Assembly: GCA_950097015.1 (NCBI GenBank) | Contig: CATNEN010000039.1 | Coordinates: forward strand, 18,841,501 to 18,905,500 | Direction of reading: 5' to 3' | Origin: Macrostomum hystrix | Lineage: Eukaryota; Platyhelminthes; Macrostomidae | Length of the DNA: 64,000 nucleotides | Made by a program: the position numbers and the translations under genes | Notes under the pieces: model-generated | What the model saw: only the letters and a program-made list of their open reading frames with translations | What the model was told of the DNA's origin: nothing | Database searches by the model: none | In this document: positions 20,052-30,152 of the stretch, piece after piece | Layout: every line of letters begins with the position of its first letter | Position numbering within the stretch: position 1 is the first letter of the stretch

Positions 20052-23000
20052 GTGAGTATCGCACTGCTGCCCTTTATTAATTCTCTTCTATTATATGAAG
20101 CGGGACAAGGAAAATAATCGAAAGCTGCTAATGGATTTACGGATTCAATCTAGGTCGACACTGTGAACTGTTCAAAAATCCGTGCCTCGGTTTGGCTCCC
20201 TGCCGCAATGGTAGCTGCACCAACCCGAGGGACGGTGAGTACACCTGCTCATGCTACTCTGGCTGGACCGGGGTGAACTGCGACGTTGATGTTGACGAGT
20301 GCACCAGCGGAGCCAGCGGCTGCGACCCGGCTGGCACAATGAACTGCACCAATCTCATCGGCTCATTCGAGTGCAAGTGTCGCGATGGCTGGTCCGGTGA
20401 GTCGCGACTTGATCGTGTCTGCTGTCTGCCCTCTATTCACTCTTTTGTTCGCTGCACTTTTCTTGTTTACCTCGTCCTTTATGCCCACTTTATCAGTCTA
20501 GTTCTTTCTCTATCGTTATCTCTGCCCGCGGCTGATCTCTCATTCTCTCTCCCTTCCTCGCTCCTGATTGGTCGCCACCTCGCCCCAACTGCTATAACAC
20601 TCTCATTCTCTACCCTATTACCCCCGAATTTCTGTATGCGTCTGCAACAATTATCTCTTCCCCCAGTGGGTTCAATAATAGTATCGAACCTTTTGACATA
20701 GTTAATTTTCATCGTTTCAAGTCAAAAATTTATCCAAGGACCACTAGAAGAAGAAGGACGGGACACATTGTTTCCTGGAAAAATTATTGAAGGCAGATTT
20801 TCAAAGGAAAAATGCACTGGCGATATAGGAACTTTTCAAGTTGTTTCACATTAAAGTGTTGATAGCTTTTTATTAGAAGCAGATCCAATGCTGTTCTTTT
20901 AATATATCTCACAAAACATGTTGCTTCAACGAATTTTAGAAAGCTTCATTCATGAACAAATTTATACTCATCTGAATTTTGTTTATCTATTGCTCGAAAA
21001 GTAAAATAATGAGAATAGTCTCCATCTACTCGCAGGATCCCGATGCGCCTCAATCTCAGACCACTGCTCGGTGCTAAGTCCCTGCAAGTACGGCAGCTGC
21101 GTTAATGCCAACGTCTCTATCACAGGCAGCAATTACACCTGCCATTGTCAGAGCGGCTGGGCCGGTAGAAACTGCGACACGGACGTCGACGAGTGTGCCA
21201 CGGCAGGCGCTGGCAGTGCCGGCTCCTGTCACACTCTGGGTACCTCCAGTTGCGTCAATACCAACGGCTCATTCAGCTGTACCTGTCGGCCAGGTTGGGC
21301 AGGTGAGGATGCACCCATCATCCTATAGGATTTATCCACATAACATGGGATTTATCTGTGAATTCAAAGCCCCGTTCTGTTATTTTCTATTTAGGCCCAC
21401 TTTGCAACAGCATTGCTGACTATTGCTTGGTCATGAAGCCAACTTGTAACCATGGCAACTGCAGCAACGGTGGCGGTGGTAGCAGCAACTTTACCTGCGT
21501 CTGCCAAAGTGGCTGGGAAGGTGCGACTTGCGACACAGACATTAACGAGTGCAGCAGGCCCGGATACTGCGTTAATAGGGCCGGCTGTGAAAACAGAAAT
21601 GGCTCCTATGTGTGCCACTGTCTGCCAGGGTTTGACGGTAAGTGTGACAGGAACTGCATTTGGGTTGGCTGACAGAGTGAAGCGTAAGTTACAAGTAACG
21701 TAAGTTACAAGTAACGTAAGTTACAAGTAACGTAAGTTACAAGTAACGTAAGTTACAAGTAACGTAAGTTACAAGTAACGTAAGTTACAAGTAACGTAAG
21801 TTACAAGTAACGTAAGTTACAAGTAACGTAAGTTACAAGTAACGTAAGTTACAAGTAACGTAAGTTACAAGTAACGTAAGTTACAAGTAACGTAAGTTAC
21901 GTGAAGAGTTTTGCGTGTTGATCAGACACACGAAACTCCCACTTCTAGACAATGGGGAACAATTGCCTAGGAATTTATAACAGTCACGTGACACTTACTG
22001 CAGATTCTTCTTCTTCCTTGATAGTGAGTTGTTTGTAGTCTTTGGTTTTCGATAGCCGGCGGTTCTTCTTCTTGTGCTGGTCGACCGTGAAGTATCGGTT
22101 CTGTTGCTTCTTGAGTCTTTGTAGTCTTGTCTTCTTTGTCTTCCTGGTAGCTGCTTGAGTTTGTCTGTTGGCCAATAAATGACGAGAGCGAATCAGATTT
22201 TTTGTCGGTTTCCTCGAGCTCGGAATTCACAATAGAAACGTGCGCCCTAGTGAACAATTGAAATCTCTCTTGTATATCTCTAATAGGTCCTCCTGAAGGG
22301 CGTCTTCTTCGTTACCTCCGAAAGATAACGGATAACTCAAATCAAATCAATCAATAATCCTCTAGGAATGTATCCTAGGAAACAAGGAGGCCTTTCTCAA
22401 ATGTATCGACGATTTGTGGCTCTCGTAAACTTGTTCAATTCAACAACGATTGCTAGCAATAAATAACTCTGTCTAGTAAAGCGCTTACCACTTGTCTTTC
22501 CCTCAGAGTCCTCTTCTTCGTAAGGTGTTTTGAAGTCCGGTGGACCGCTCCGAGTCTGAATTTTTAGCTCGGATTTTCGCTTGTATTTATAGTAAAATTT
22601 TGGGGAAAAACCGGTTCTACTACCGGGTGTTTACTTAGGTCACACATATTTGTTTAGTGAGTCATGATTGTGAGTTTTTACCATATTTGGAATATTGTGT
22701 AAACACAGACGCAGAAACCGATGAGTCATAATTGTTTGCTTTACCATATTTGGAATTCAAGCAAACACAGCTGTCAAGAACCGGTTCTCCGGTTTCATGT
22801 CACATGACTTGTTTCTAAAAATAGCGTATGACTCATTCCTAAAAATAGATTAAATGTTGTAGCTAAGAGTTCCTTATGGCATTACTTTAAGTAGCGCGTT
22901 AAGCAAAAAGCACATTTTACAACTCTCTACATTACGCTCGAACAAGTATGTTAAGTTACGAGGGCTGTCCCAAAAGTAGTGTTACTTTTGATTATATCTT

Positions 23001-26000
23001 TTGTTCTGATGGTTCAAATAACGTGATTTTACACAGTCTTATAGCGGCAAGTCTCTTCTTTATATTAATTCAAATCTTTTTTCTAACAGACTAAGGAAAT
23101 AGAAGTTATCAACGAAAAACTAACAGGACCTCAAACATAGACTTACAGTAAATCAACAAGCAAGCAAAAATGACCAACAGTTGAGTGGTTGCGAATATGA
23201 AGTTTTCTCGTAGCAATTGAAACGCTCCTCTTCACTCGTCGGTGGGAATGCTTGACTTCTCAACGTAGTCACCGCCGAGCTGAAGGCATTTTTGCCACCG
23301 ACTGAACAAACCGTCAATAGCGTTGGCATAACTCTCGCGTGGAATTTTGTGGAGCAGGACATTCCGCACTGCCTGTTCGAGGTTGTCACGGTTCTCATGA
23401 ACTTTACCTCGCAGATGCGACTTCATTAGTGGAAATAAGGCGAAATCTGCTGGCGCCAGATCAGGCGAATACGGTGGATGAGGCAAAATATTAAACTTGA
23501 GTCTGCTGACAGCCTCGGAGGTCTTCTGTGCAGTATGGGGTCTGGCGTTGTCGTGGTGGAGAAGAAAGGGCTTGATTCCAACCCGACGCTTGTTCCAGAT
23601 TTCGAACTTCAATTTTTCAAGGGAAGCAATATAGCACTCGGCATTGATGCTCTTCCCTGGCTCAAGAAATTAGATTGCAAGTGGTCCATTTCTGTCGAAG
23701 AACAAAGTCAGAAGCACCTTTTAGCAGTGAGGCTCTCGACGTGCCTTAACAGGGGGGTCTGAACCCCTGATTGTCCAAACCTTGGACTCCTGTTTGGTGG
23801 GGGGATCGAAGTGAGGCACCCACGTCTCGTCACCAGTAACAACGATTTGCCGAAACGTTTCCCATCCACCATGTTGCCTGACGAGCTCCAGATTCTCCTG
23901 GCACACTCGCTGCCGCTGCTCTTTCAGGTCTGGTGTCAGATGGCGTGGAATCCAGCGAGCACTCAGCTTCACATAATCCATGCTGGTGAGACTTCGATGA
24001 ACCGTTGATCGCGGAGTATTTAGCCTGTCAGCAATCTCTCTGATCGTCATTCGTGCGTCCTCATCAAGAAGATCCAGGATAGCGTCAGCCAGGACGTCAG
24101 AGTCTCGAACATGAGGGCGACCTGTCCTGAGCTGATCAGCAAGGTCCGTCCTTCCCACTCGAAACTGTTCTATCCAACGATAGATGGTCATTTTACTGAC
24201 CGCGCAAGACCCATGAGCTGATAAAAGTTGCGCGTGAATCTCGGCTGCACTGTGCCCCGTCTTCCAAAGGGTGTAAATCACACTCCTCTGGGCAAAACTT
24301 GAATGCACATCCATGATCTTTGGCACAGCAAGAAATGAGAACAAAAATGCTCGTACTGAAGCCAAGTCCCAGTGAGAGATATGAAGATTTCATTCCATAT
24401 TTTCCAGAGACAACTTTCAAATTATAACTTCATTATGATTTTTCCAGAGACATATCTTTGTGGCGGATTGAGAAATTGAGAAATTTTGGTTGAAAGAGTG
24501 TGTCCTCAGTCGAAAGCACTTTCGTAGCATTCCGATAGCCTGTTGATTTACTGTAAGTCTATGTTTGAGGTCCTGTTAGTTTTTCGTTGATAACTTCTAT
24601 TTCCCTAGTCTGTTAGAAAAAAGATTTGAATTAATATAAAGAAGAGACTTGCCGCTATAAGACTGTGTCAAATCACGTTATTTGAACCATCAGAACAAAA
24701 GATATACCGGTACCGGTACCGGTAATCAAAAGTAACACTGCTTTTCGGACAGCCCTCGTACAAATAAACTTAATTTAAAGTAAAATTCGATAAAGCAATC
24801 TTAATTTGCAAGTATCCGATAGCTTTTTACTTTTGCTTCATTTTGCTTCAACTATTCAAATATTTTGCTTCAACTAGGTCCGCGCTGTGATACTAAAGTG
24901 AATCCCTGCTTAACGGAGCGACCCTGCGCCAACGGTGGCAACTGTACACCCGTAGTTGACAGCACCGGTGGCGGTGGAAGCAGCAATTTTACCTGCGTCT
25001 GCCAAAGTGGCTGGGAAGGTGCGACTTGCGACACAGACATTAACGAGTGCAGCAGGCCCGGATACTGCGTTAATAGGGCCGGATGTGAAAACAGAAATGG
25101 CTCCTATGTGTGCCACTGTCTGCCAGGGTTTGACGGTAAGTGTGACAGGAACTGCATTTGGCTTGGCTGACAGAGTGAAGCGTAAGTTACAAGTAACGTA
25201 AGTTACAAGTAACGTAAGTTACAAGTAACGTAAGTTACAAGTAACGTAAGTTACAAGTAACGTAAGTTACTAGTAACGTAAGTTACGCTCGAACAAGTAT
25301 GTTAAGTTACAAATAAACTTAATTTAAAGTAAAATTCGATAAAGCAATCTTAATTTGCAAGTATCCGATAGCTTTTTTACTTTTATCTCGAAACTTTTTA
25401 TGTAAGCCACTGGTAACGTAAAAAATGTAACGCAACAGAAGTATCATCGCCGCTAAAAATATTTTGCTTCAACTAGGTCCGCGCTGTGATACTAAAGTGA
25501 ATCCCTGCTTAACCGAGCGACCCTGCGCCAACGGTGGCAACTGTACACCCGTAGTTGACAGCACCGGTGGCGGTGGAAGCAGCAATTTTACCTGCGTCTG
25601 CCAAAGTGGCTGGGAAGGTGCGACTTGCGACACAGACATTAACGAGTGCAGCAGGCCCGGATACTGCGTTAATAGGGCCGGCTGTGACAACAGAAATGGC
25701 TCCTATGTGTGCCACTGTCTGCCAGGGTTTGACGGTGAGTCATTTGGGTTTGGGGCCAATGCAATTCGGGAGGCTGATAGAGTGTAACGTAAGTTGTAAG
25801 TCGCGTTGGTTGCAAGTACAGTAAAGTTTTCAATAAAATTAGCTGCAAGTTGCGCATGCTTAAAGTCACATAAAAAGTAACGTTTGTTATAAGTAACGTA
25901 ACTTACAGCTAACGTATGCAAGTGACGCATGTTTAAAGTTTCGTAATCTAATTTTTTTACCTCGTAACATGTGACTTGTCACTAAGTCTTGTGACTAAGT

Positions 26001-28458
26001 CTCCAGTAACGTAGCGAATGTAAGCAAAAAGTACCTTAACTAAAAAGTAACGTAGCCGCTAAAAAATGCCTTGCTTTAACTAGGTCCGCGCTGTGACATC
26101 AGAGTGAATCCCTGCTTAACGGAGCGACCCTGCGCCAACGGTGGTAACTGTACACTCGTGGTTGACAGCACCGGACCAATCAGCAGCTGCTCCTGCAGCT
26201 CCGGCTGGGAGGGCCGGAACTGCACCTTCGATAAAAACGAGTGCAGCTCCGGACCGTGCAGCTTTGGACAGGTGAAGCTTTTGCAATCGAACGCTGGTGG
26301 GGTCCAGTTATGCGTATGTGATCATTGTAAAGTGTCAGAGAGTTAGGACGCTTGAAATACCCAAGAAGTGGCAAAGTGGAGGACGCAAGGCTCTCAATGC
26401 ACACGTTTTAAAAAGTACTCGCAGGTAAAGGCCGTGTCATTCTTCTGTAGTAGTCCTTGCAAGCCAATTAAGACAAAGGGGTTCTGAATGATACTCGTAG
26501 GTCACATGCATTTAGGGTACAACTGTGACACTGTGAAATGATCTCCTGAACATACATTGTTGCTAAAGTGGTATTTAAGGAAGTGGAAATGACTAAAACT
26601 TTTCCCCTCGAGCCTTACAAAGTCAATGGGCGGAATCGAGCTTTGTGACCTTAGATTGATAGGCAAACGATCTCATGCCCGTGTTGCTATGGAAACACTG
26701 CAGGTCTGCGTCAACCTACCTGGTACGTATCGATGCGACCAGACCGCTGCAAGCTATTGGTGGGTGTTCCTCATTGTTGCCCTAATCATTTTGCTGGCTA
26801 TCGCTGCCATTGTCGGCTGGCGAGTGATTGTGTGCCATCAAGGACAAAAGCAAAAGAAACTGTTCGTCAGTAGCGGCAACAACGGAGCATCAGCAGTGCA
26901 ACCTAGAGGCACCTTCAAATGGCCGGTGGATGATCGGAAAACTTTTGACGACTGGAGGGACTACAGCTATAACGGTAAATCTACCTGCAAACCGAGGTGT
27001 TTTTTAGAAATTGTGCAGTCTAAAGTAAAAGCAGCTAGACTTGCAAAATAAAATCGATCGCACGACCAGGTGACAAATCACCGGCGCTGCCGCCAAGGAG
27101 TCCCAACCGAGTCAGGCTGCCAGTGAACCAGCCATCGGCAGCTGGGCCAACTCCGGCGGACGCAGAGTACAATCTGCTGCGGGCAGCAGGAGCCTCAGCA
27201 GCGCCGCGCCCAGCGACGTCTGTGCTGGACGACACTGGGATTTACACGGAATTGCGCAACTCCAAAATGCTTGGCACTGGGGAAACACGTAAGCTTTGCT
27301 GCTAAAAAAATAGCCTGGTGTGTTGCGCTCACTCACAGACAGACATGATAGGCGCGAGACATGATTGGACTAGCCCACAAGGCGAGAAAATTAGCCTTGC
27401 CTTGAACTGGGATGACAGGGTACGGTGTAGATCGCAGACAAAAAGATCTTATTCCACGAATCGATAACTGATTATAATTATAGAATCACAACACAATTAA
27501 ACTTGTGTCTAGAGATACCTAATAATATAATAATAGTTGCAGGAGGACTGCAGGCAAAGGCACATTATTGAGTAACACTAGACCTGCAGCCATCGAGGAG
27601 GCAATTCTGCCCATTTCGCTGACTCCTGAGCACACACGCACACAGATACCGCACGCAGACACGCTCACACAGGTGTGTACATCTGCCCTGACTTTCTTAT
27701 CGTCAGGCAGTGTAAACTTTCACTGTGCCTTGGAGGTTGGCCCTCGAGGGCGTAAATCGCACGAAAAGCCCCAAGCCTTCACTCCGCGGCTGCGCCCCAA
27801 ATAAATGTGGCCTCGCCGCGAAATCGAGTTTAGGGACACTCGGTGCGAGAGGCAATCGCGTTAGACCGCTCTATAGAAGTTCTATTGATCCTTAAATAGT
27901 TGAGTACAACTGCACAAGTAGATCAAATTCTTCTTGTTAACACGAATAGTCATCGATTATTTCATCCGTAATTCTTTTACAGCCGAGCCGCTAAATTCTG
28001 ACGGTCCGAGGCCTCCAGTGCCGAATGCTCCCAGACCGACTCAGCAACCAGCCGAGCCGCATTTCAGTGGCAACAGCGGCAGCGAGAGTGAATACGACAA
28101 TGGCGGCTACCTGTTTAGCAGTCCGCCCAGCCGTCCAGTCTCAAATCCCGTCTACCTCATCATGACAAACAATCCCGACGGCTATGTGCGGCCAATATCG
28201 TTTGCGAATGACGAACAGCAAGCACCGCCGCCTCAGCAGCTGCCGCCGAAGCCGCCAAAAGTGAAGCGAACCAAGCGAAAGAAGGCACCACTAGCGCCGC
28301 AACCAGAGGCGAGTGAAATTGAAGACGTTGCAACGAGTGGACCAGATGCACCGGCCATCAGCTTGCCCGAGATCCATCTGATTGACTGCGACGGGGTGGA
28401 TGCTGGGCCGCCGATCACGCTTCGCTTGAACTCTGGGGACGCCAGTGAAAGACTGTGA
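16604..28458 (+). CDS. Delta-type Notch ligand (DSL family), 15 exons, complete
   Basis: Exons: 16604-16681, 17484-17626, 19211-19289, 19388-19560, 19634-19773, 19926-20051, 20154-20396, 21036-21302, 21395-21637, 24878-25135, 25477-25734, 26084-26271, 26704-26974, 27070-27288, 27983-28458. Every junction is GT-AG and every phase matches, giving 1,053 aa. Order: signal peptide, MNNL domain, DSL domain, twelve EGF repeats plus a partial one, transmembrane helix, about 280-residue cytoplasmic tail. No von Willebrand C domain is present, so it is Delta-like rather than Jagged/Serrate-like. It would act at the surface of the signalling cell, binding and pulling on Notch of a neighbour. Introns carry a Tc1-like element, solo-LTR-like insertion, mariner and SINE. 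It is convergent with the ROS1-like gene. Confidence 0.93.
17780..18065 (+). repeat. Dispersed repeat family B, copy in Notch ligand intron 2
   Basis: Contains GGCTATTGCGCGG, then GTGTTCAGTCCATGGACTGG and a downstream block with CCGGACC. The same ordered motifs occur at 47640-47920 and, shorter, at 44880-44935. No coding capacity or terminal repeats were recognised. Confidence 0.55.
18228..19103 (-). mobile_element. Tc1/IS630-like element with ~195-bp terminal inverted repeats
   Basis: Ends are GCTTTTTGCAGACCATTTGA inverted, flanked by TA at 18226-18227 and 19104-19105. The arms extend to about 18426 and from about 18911 with over 90 percent identity by eye. The 480-bp centre encodes, on the minus strand (18883 to about 18460), a helix-turn-helix domain of the IS630/Tc1 type: SISNIARWLNVKTKT, LTLKEMRRLLQDKF, ELSEATVSRAL. 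It is interrupted by one frameshift near 18580, and no DDE catalytic domain follows. It is non-autonomous, in Notch ligand intron 2. Confidence 0.85.
20154..26271 (+). CDS. Notch ligand part 2: EGF array (exons 7-12)
   Basis: Exons 7-11 each encode an ordinary EGF followed by a calcium-binding EGF (DVDEC or DINEC start), and both ends of each are phase 1, so any exon can be added or lost in frame. Exons 10 and 11 (258 bp each) differ at only a few bases. Their 5' halves match exon 12 and their 3' halves match exon 9. Exon 12 ends in phase 0 after NECSSGPCSFGQ. The array holds EGF2-EGF12 plus the start of EGF13. The duplication is recent, since flanking intron sequence is also copied. Confidence 0.92.
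20405..20650 (+). repeat. Dispersed repeat family A, plus copy (Notch ligand intron 7)
   Basis: Inverted partner of 9895-10265, sharing CTCTATTCACTCTTTTGTTC-like, TTATCTCTGCC and GATTGGTC-type blocks in order. The element type is unknown. Confidence 0.6.
21681..21901. repeat. 16-bp minisatellite in Notch ligand intron 9
   Basis: About 13 perfect copies of AAGTTACAAGTAACGT start 50 nt after the exon 9 donor. Each unit contains ACGTAAGT, near the U1 consensus, and GTTACAAGTAAC, a short hairpin. The paralogous intron at 25184-25285 has about six copies, and a decayed set is scattered through 25790-26070. Confidence 0.95.
21902..22931 (-). mobile_element. Solo-LTR-like insertion (1,030 bp)
   Basis: The insertion begins TG and ends CA (TGAAGAG...CTCTACA) and is flanked by a TTACG duplication at 21897-21901 and 22932-22936. 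The paralogous intron copy near 25280-25290 has a single TTACG and no insert. On the minus strand it has a TATA box (22591-22586), three AP-1-type sites upstream of it, and GTAAG-type donor motifs downstream. No gag or pol is present, consistent with a solo LTR left by recombination. Another promoter-bearing non-coding element is possible. Confidence 0.6.
22959..24758 (-). mobile_element. mariner element 2 with ~200-bp terminal inverted repeats
   Basis: TA at 22957-22958 and 24759-24760 flanks the 1,800-bp element. Terminal repeats of about 200 bp (22959-23158 and 24541-24758) are nearly identical, except that the right arm has an extra 18-bp ACCGGT-based tandem run near 24704-24723. The outer 15 bp resemble those of element 1 (CGAGGGCT.TCCCA). 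The transposase is on the minus strand and is broken. It lies in Notch ligand intron 9. Confidence 0.93.
23232..24365 (-). pseudogene. mariner transposase (element 2), broken
   Basis: The N-terminal part (24365-23763) shows the paired HTH region (SAAEIHAQL, VSKMTIYRWIEQF, GRPHVRD, TIREIADRLNTPRSTVHRSL) and the first catalytic motif VTGDETWV. The C-terminal part (23612-23232) shows HHDNARPHT and SPDLAPADFALFP, with D34D spacing. Between them lie a frameshift near 23760 and an in-frame stop near 23677. The two transposases in this window differ widely, so they belong to different mariner lineages. Confidence 0.9.
24761..25476 (+). repeat. Tandem duplication unit containing EGF exon 10
   Basis: CAAATAAACTTAATTTAAAG at 24760 recurs at 25310, and the ex-donor sequence, 16-bp array, exon and pre-acceptor sequence follow the same order in both copies. 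The duplicated module is thus a 258-bp EGF exon plus flanking intron. The upstream copy later received both the solo-LTR-like insertion and mariner 2. Confidence 0.85.
25184..25290. repeat. 16-bp minisatellite, second copy (Notch ligand intron 10)
   Basis: About six copies of the same 16-bp unit as at 21681-21901, one with a T substitution (TTACTAGTAAC). The copy-number difference shows that the array changed length after the exon duplication. Confidence 0.92.
26704..28458 (+). CDS. Notch ligand part 3: transmembrane and cytoplasmic tail (exons 13-15)
   Basis: Exon 13 finishes a shortened EGF (VCVNLPGTYRC) and passes directly into a membrane helix, YWWVFLIVALIILLAIAAIV, followed by a basic stop-transfer stretch. 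Exons 14 and 15 encode a tail rich in proline, serine and alanine, with a polyproline plus lysine/arginine block (PPPQQLPPKPPKVKRTKRKK) and an acidic C-terminal part. Ligand tails of this family carry ubiquitination lysines for Mindbomb/Neuralized-driven endocytosis. Specific binding sites cannot be named from sequence alone. Confidence 0.9.
27540..27930 (-). repeat. tRNA-derived SINE, copy 2 (-), with 5' extension (Notch ligand intron 14)
   Basis: In reverse complement the head lies near 27890-27820 and the body ends near 27540 with GCAGTCCTCCTGC. Beyond the head it shares a further ~70 bp (TTCTATTGATCCTTAAATAG and onward) with the copy at 30880-31285. The two are nearly identical throughout. 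Confidence 0.85.
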
Positions 28459-29535
28459 CTGTGACCAAAAGTGACTGTGACTGTGACAGAACCGTGAATG
28501 CGATGGCTCGTTGAACACGATTTTATTTCTTAAACAGTGCGCCGTAACTATTACAATGTGCTTTGAAGACACTACGCCCGTCTGCTCTGGAGATCTTTAA
28601 TACTCGTTCGAATTATATTTTTGAGAACATGAGATTTAATTTAGAAAACATGGACAACTCATGGACACCTATTTTTACCATATTTTTACCCACATCGGGC
28701 TCTAGTTTGGGTGAAGCAAAGGACTGGTAGAACTTTTGACTCTGGCACTAAGGTACCTGAGTTCAAATCTGCAGTAATTCAATATTTGTCGGCAATTCGT
28801 AAGGCACAATGAGTGTTTACACTGTTATAATCATAAACATTTTTGTACAATATCCTGCTCTGTGAATATATGTTAGATGGTACGAGTATATAGTTTGTAG
28901 CATAATTTCTATTTTGTACATGATGATCACCTCTGCGTTAATTTTAGCCCTGCAAACTACACTATTCAACTGAAGATTACATCAACCTTACAGTTGCTAA
29001 ACGTTCACAAACAAATAAATTATTACTTTCTTCGTAGCCCAACATGAATGACCTTGCCTGTTGATTTTAACAAACAAAATTTATATTCACGACTAAAAGA
29101 CGTATTTCACTCATTCGTCTACTATGTTTCCTAGATGGAGAACAAATTGAAAGCAGTTTCTTAGCAAAATTTGCAAATAAAAGAAACAAGTTTTTTTATT
29201 TCAGTTTTTCTGCTAAGAAAAAAATTATCTTTTTTGTTTACTTTGACGACTGGCCGATTGTCATGGCGACCCATAAAAATTATGTAACTAGTATGAATAT
29301 AAATTAAATAACTGAATAATTATAATAATTAAATAATAACGGATTAAAGCTCACAAATTTATGACGGAAGCAGTTGCGAAGTACAAAGTCGATTTTTGTT
29401 TGAAACGGAATAGCAAAGAGCAAGCCGAACGTTATTACAAAAAGTATTTTTTGTTAAAATTTCATCAGCAAAAAATCAGTGGGCCAGGCGACTGGCAAGG
29501 GACCAAAATTTTATTATAAATTTACGCCACTTTCA
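28459..29535. other. Intergenic space between convergent Notch ligand and ROS1-like genes
   Basis: 3' regions of both genes. AATAAA candidates are at about 29014 on the plus strand and, as TTTATT, at about 29511-29516 for the minus-strand gene. A tRNA-like relic (GAGTTCAAATCTG B-box-like) at about 28690-28770 is probably a decayed SINE head. No gene is seen. Confidence 0.5.
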
Positions 29536-30152
29536 TTAGCAAAGCTCGTGCGGTGACTGCGACACTGTCTGACGGGCGGTTTGAAAGGCCGCCACCCCCA
29601 TGAGGGGTCGTCGGGAACCAGCAGGGCTGCTTTCAGTCGCCAATTCAGCTAATCGAGCTGCTAGCGGTAGGAAGGGCCGGCGCAGACTCTCCTCGTCATC
29701 ATCTCGCATGCTCTCCGCTTCGTCGCCAACTAATTCGGATGAAGAGTGACCGTCAGCCAGTCGACTTCCTTTGTTTGTCGTCAGCGGTTGTCTAGGCGAT
29801 GCAGTGTCATCATCGTCGGATTCCTCGTCGCTGCCAACCAACGGCGCGATGTAGTGCAAATGCTGGCGCTGCTGCTGTGCCTGCTGCAGCAGCTGCGACG
29901 GAGTCAGCGGCGTTCTGAGACGCGGGCTGCCGAAATCTGCCGAGACGTTCACGCGACCGAGCGCTGGCGAACGCACAGTGCAAAACTGCGGCTGCTGCTG
30001 CTGCGTCCCTTCGCGCATCATCAGTGTTGTGTACTGAATAGGCGAGCTCGTGCTACCGCCGACGGCGCCCTCCAGGCTGCCTAAACTGGTTAGAGACGTT
30101 TGAGCCGTGCCGCCAGTGGCGCTACCTCGCTGGTTGTTGTACACCGAAGAAG
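29536..30152 (-). CDS. ROS1-like part 5: C-terminal cytoplasmic tail
   Basis: The last exon enters in phase 1 and encodes about 205 residues of low-complexity tail: glutamine-rich (LLQQAQQQRQ), acidic (DEESDDDD), serine/proline-rich. It has tyrosines in SSVYNNQ and IQYTTL contexts that could recruit SH2 proteins. The stop is followed within 30 bp by a minus-strand AATAAA. Tails of ROS-family kinases are poorly conserved, so only position and frame support this exon. Confidence 0.85.

Noticed and set aside
20192-20701. Open frame extending EGF exon 7 past its donor
   Set aside because: The coding match stops exactly at the TCCG/GTGAGT donor; the remainder translates intronic repeat family A.
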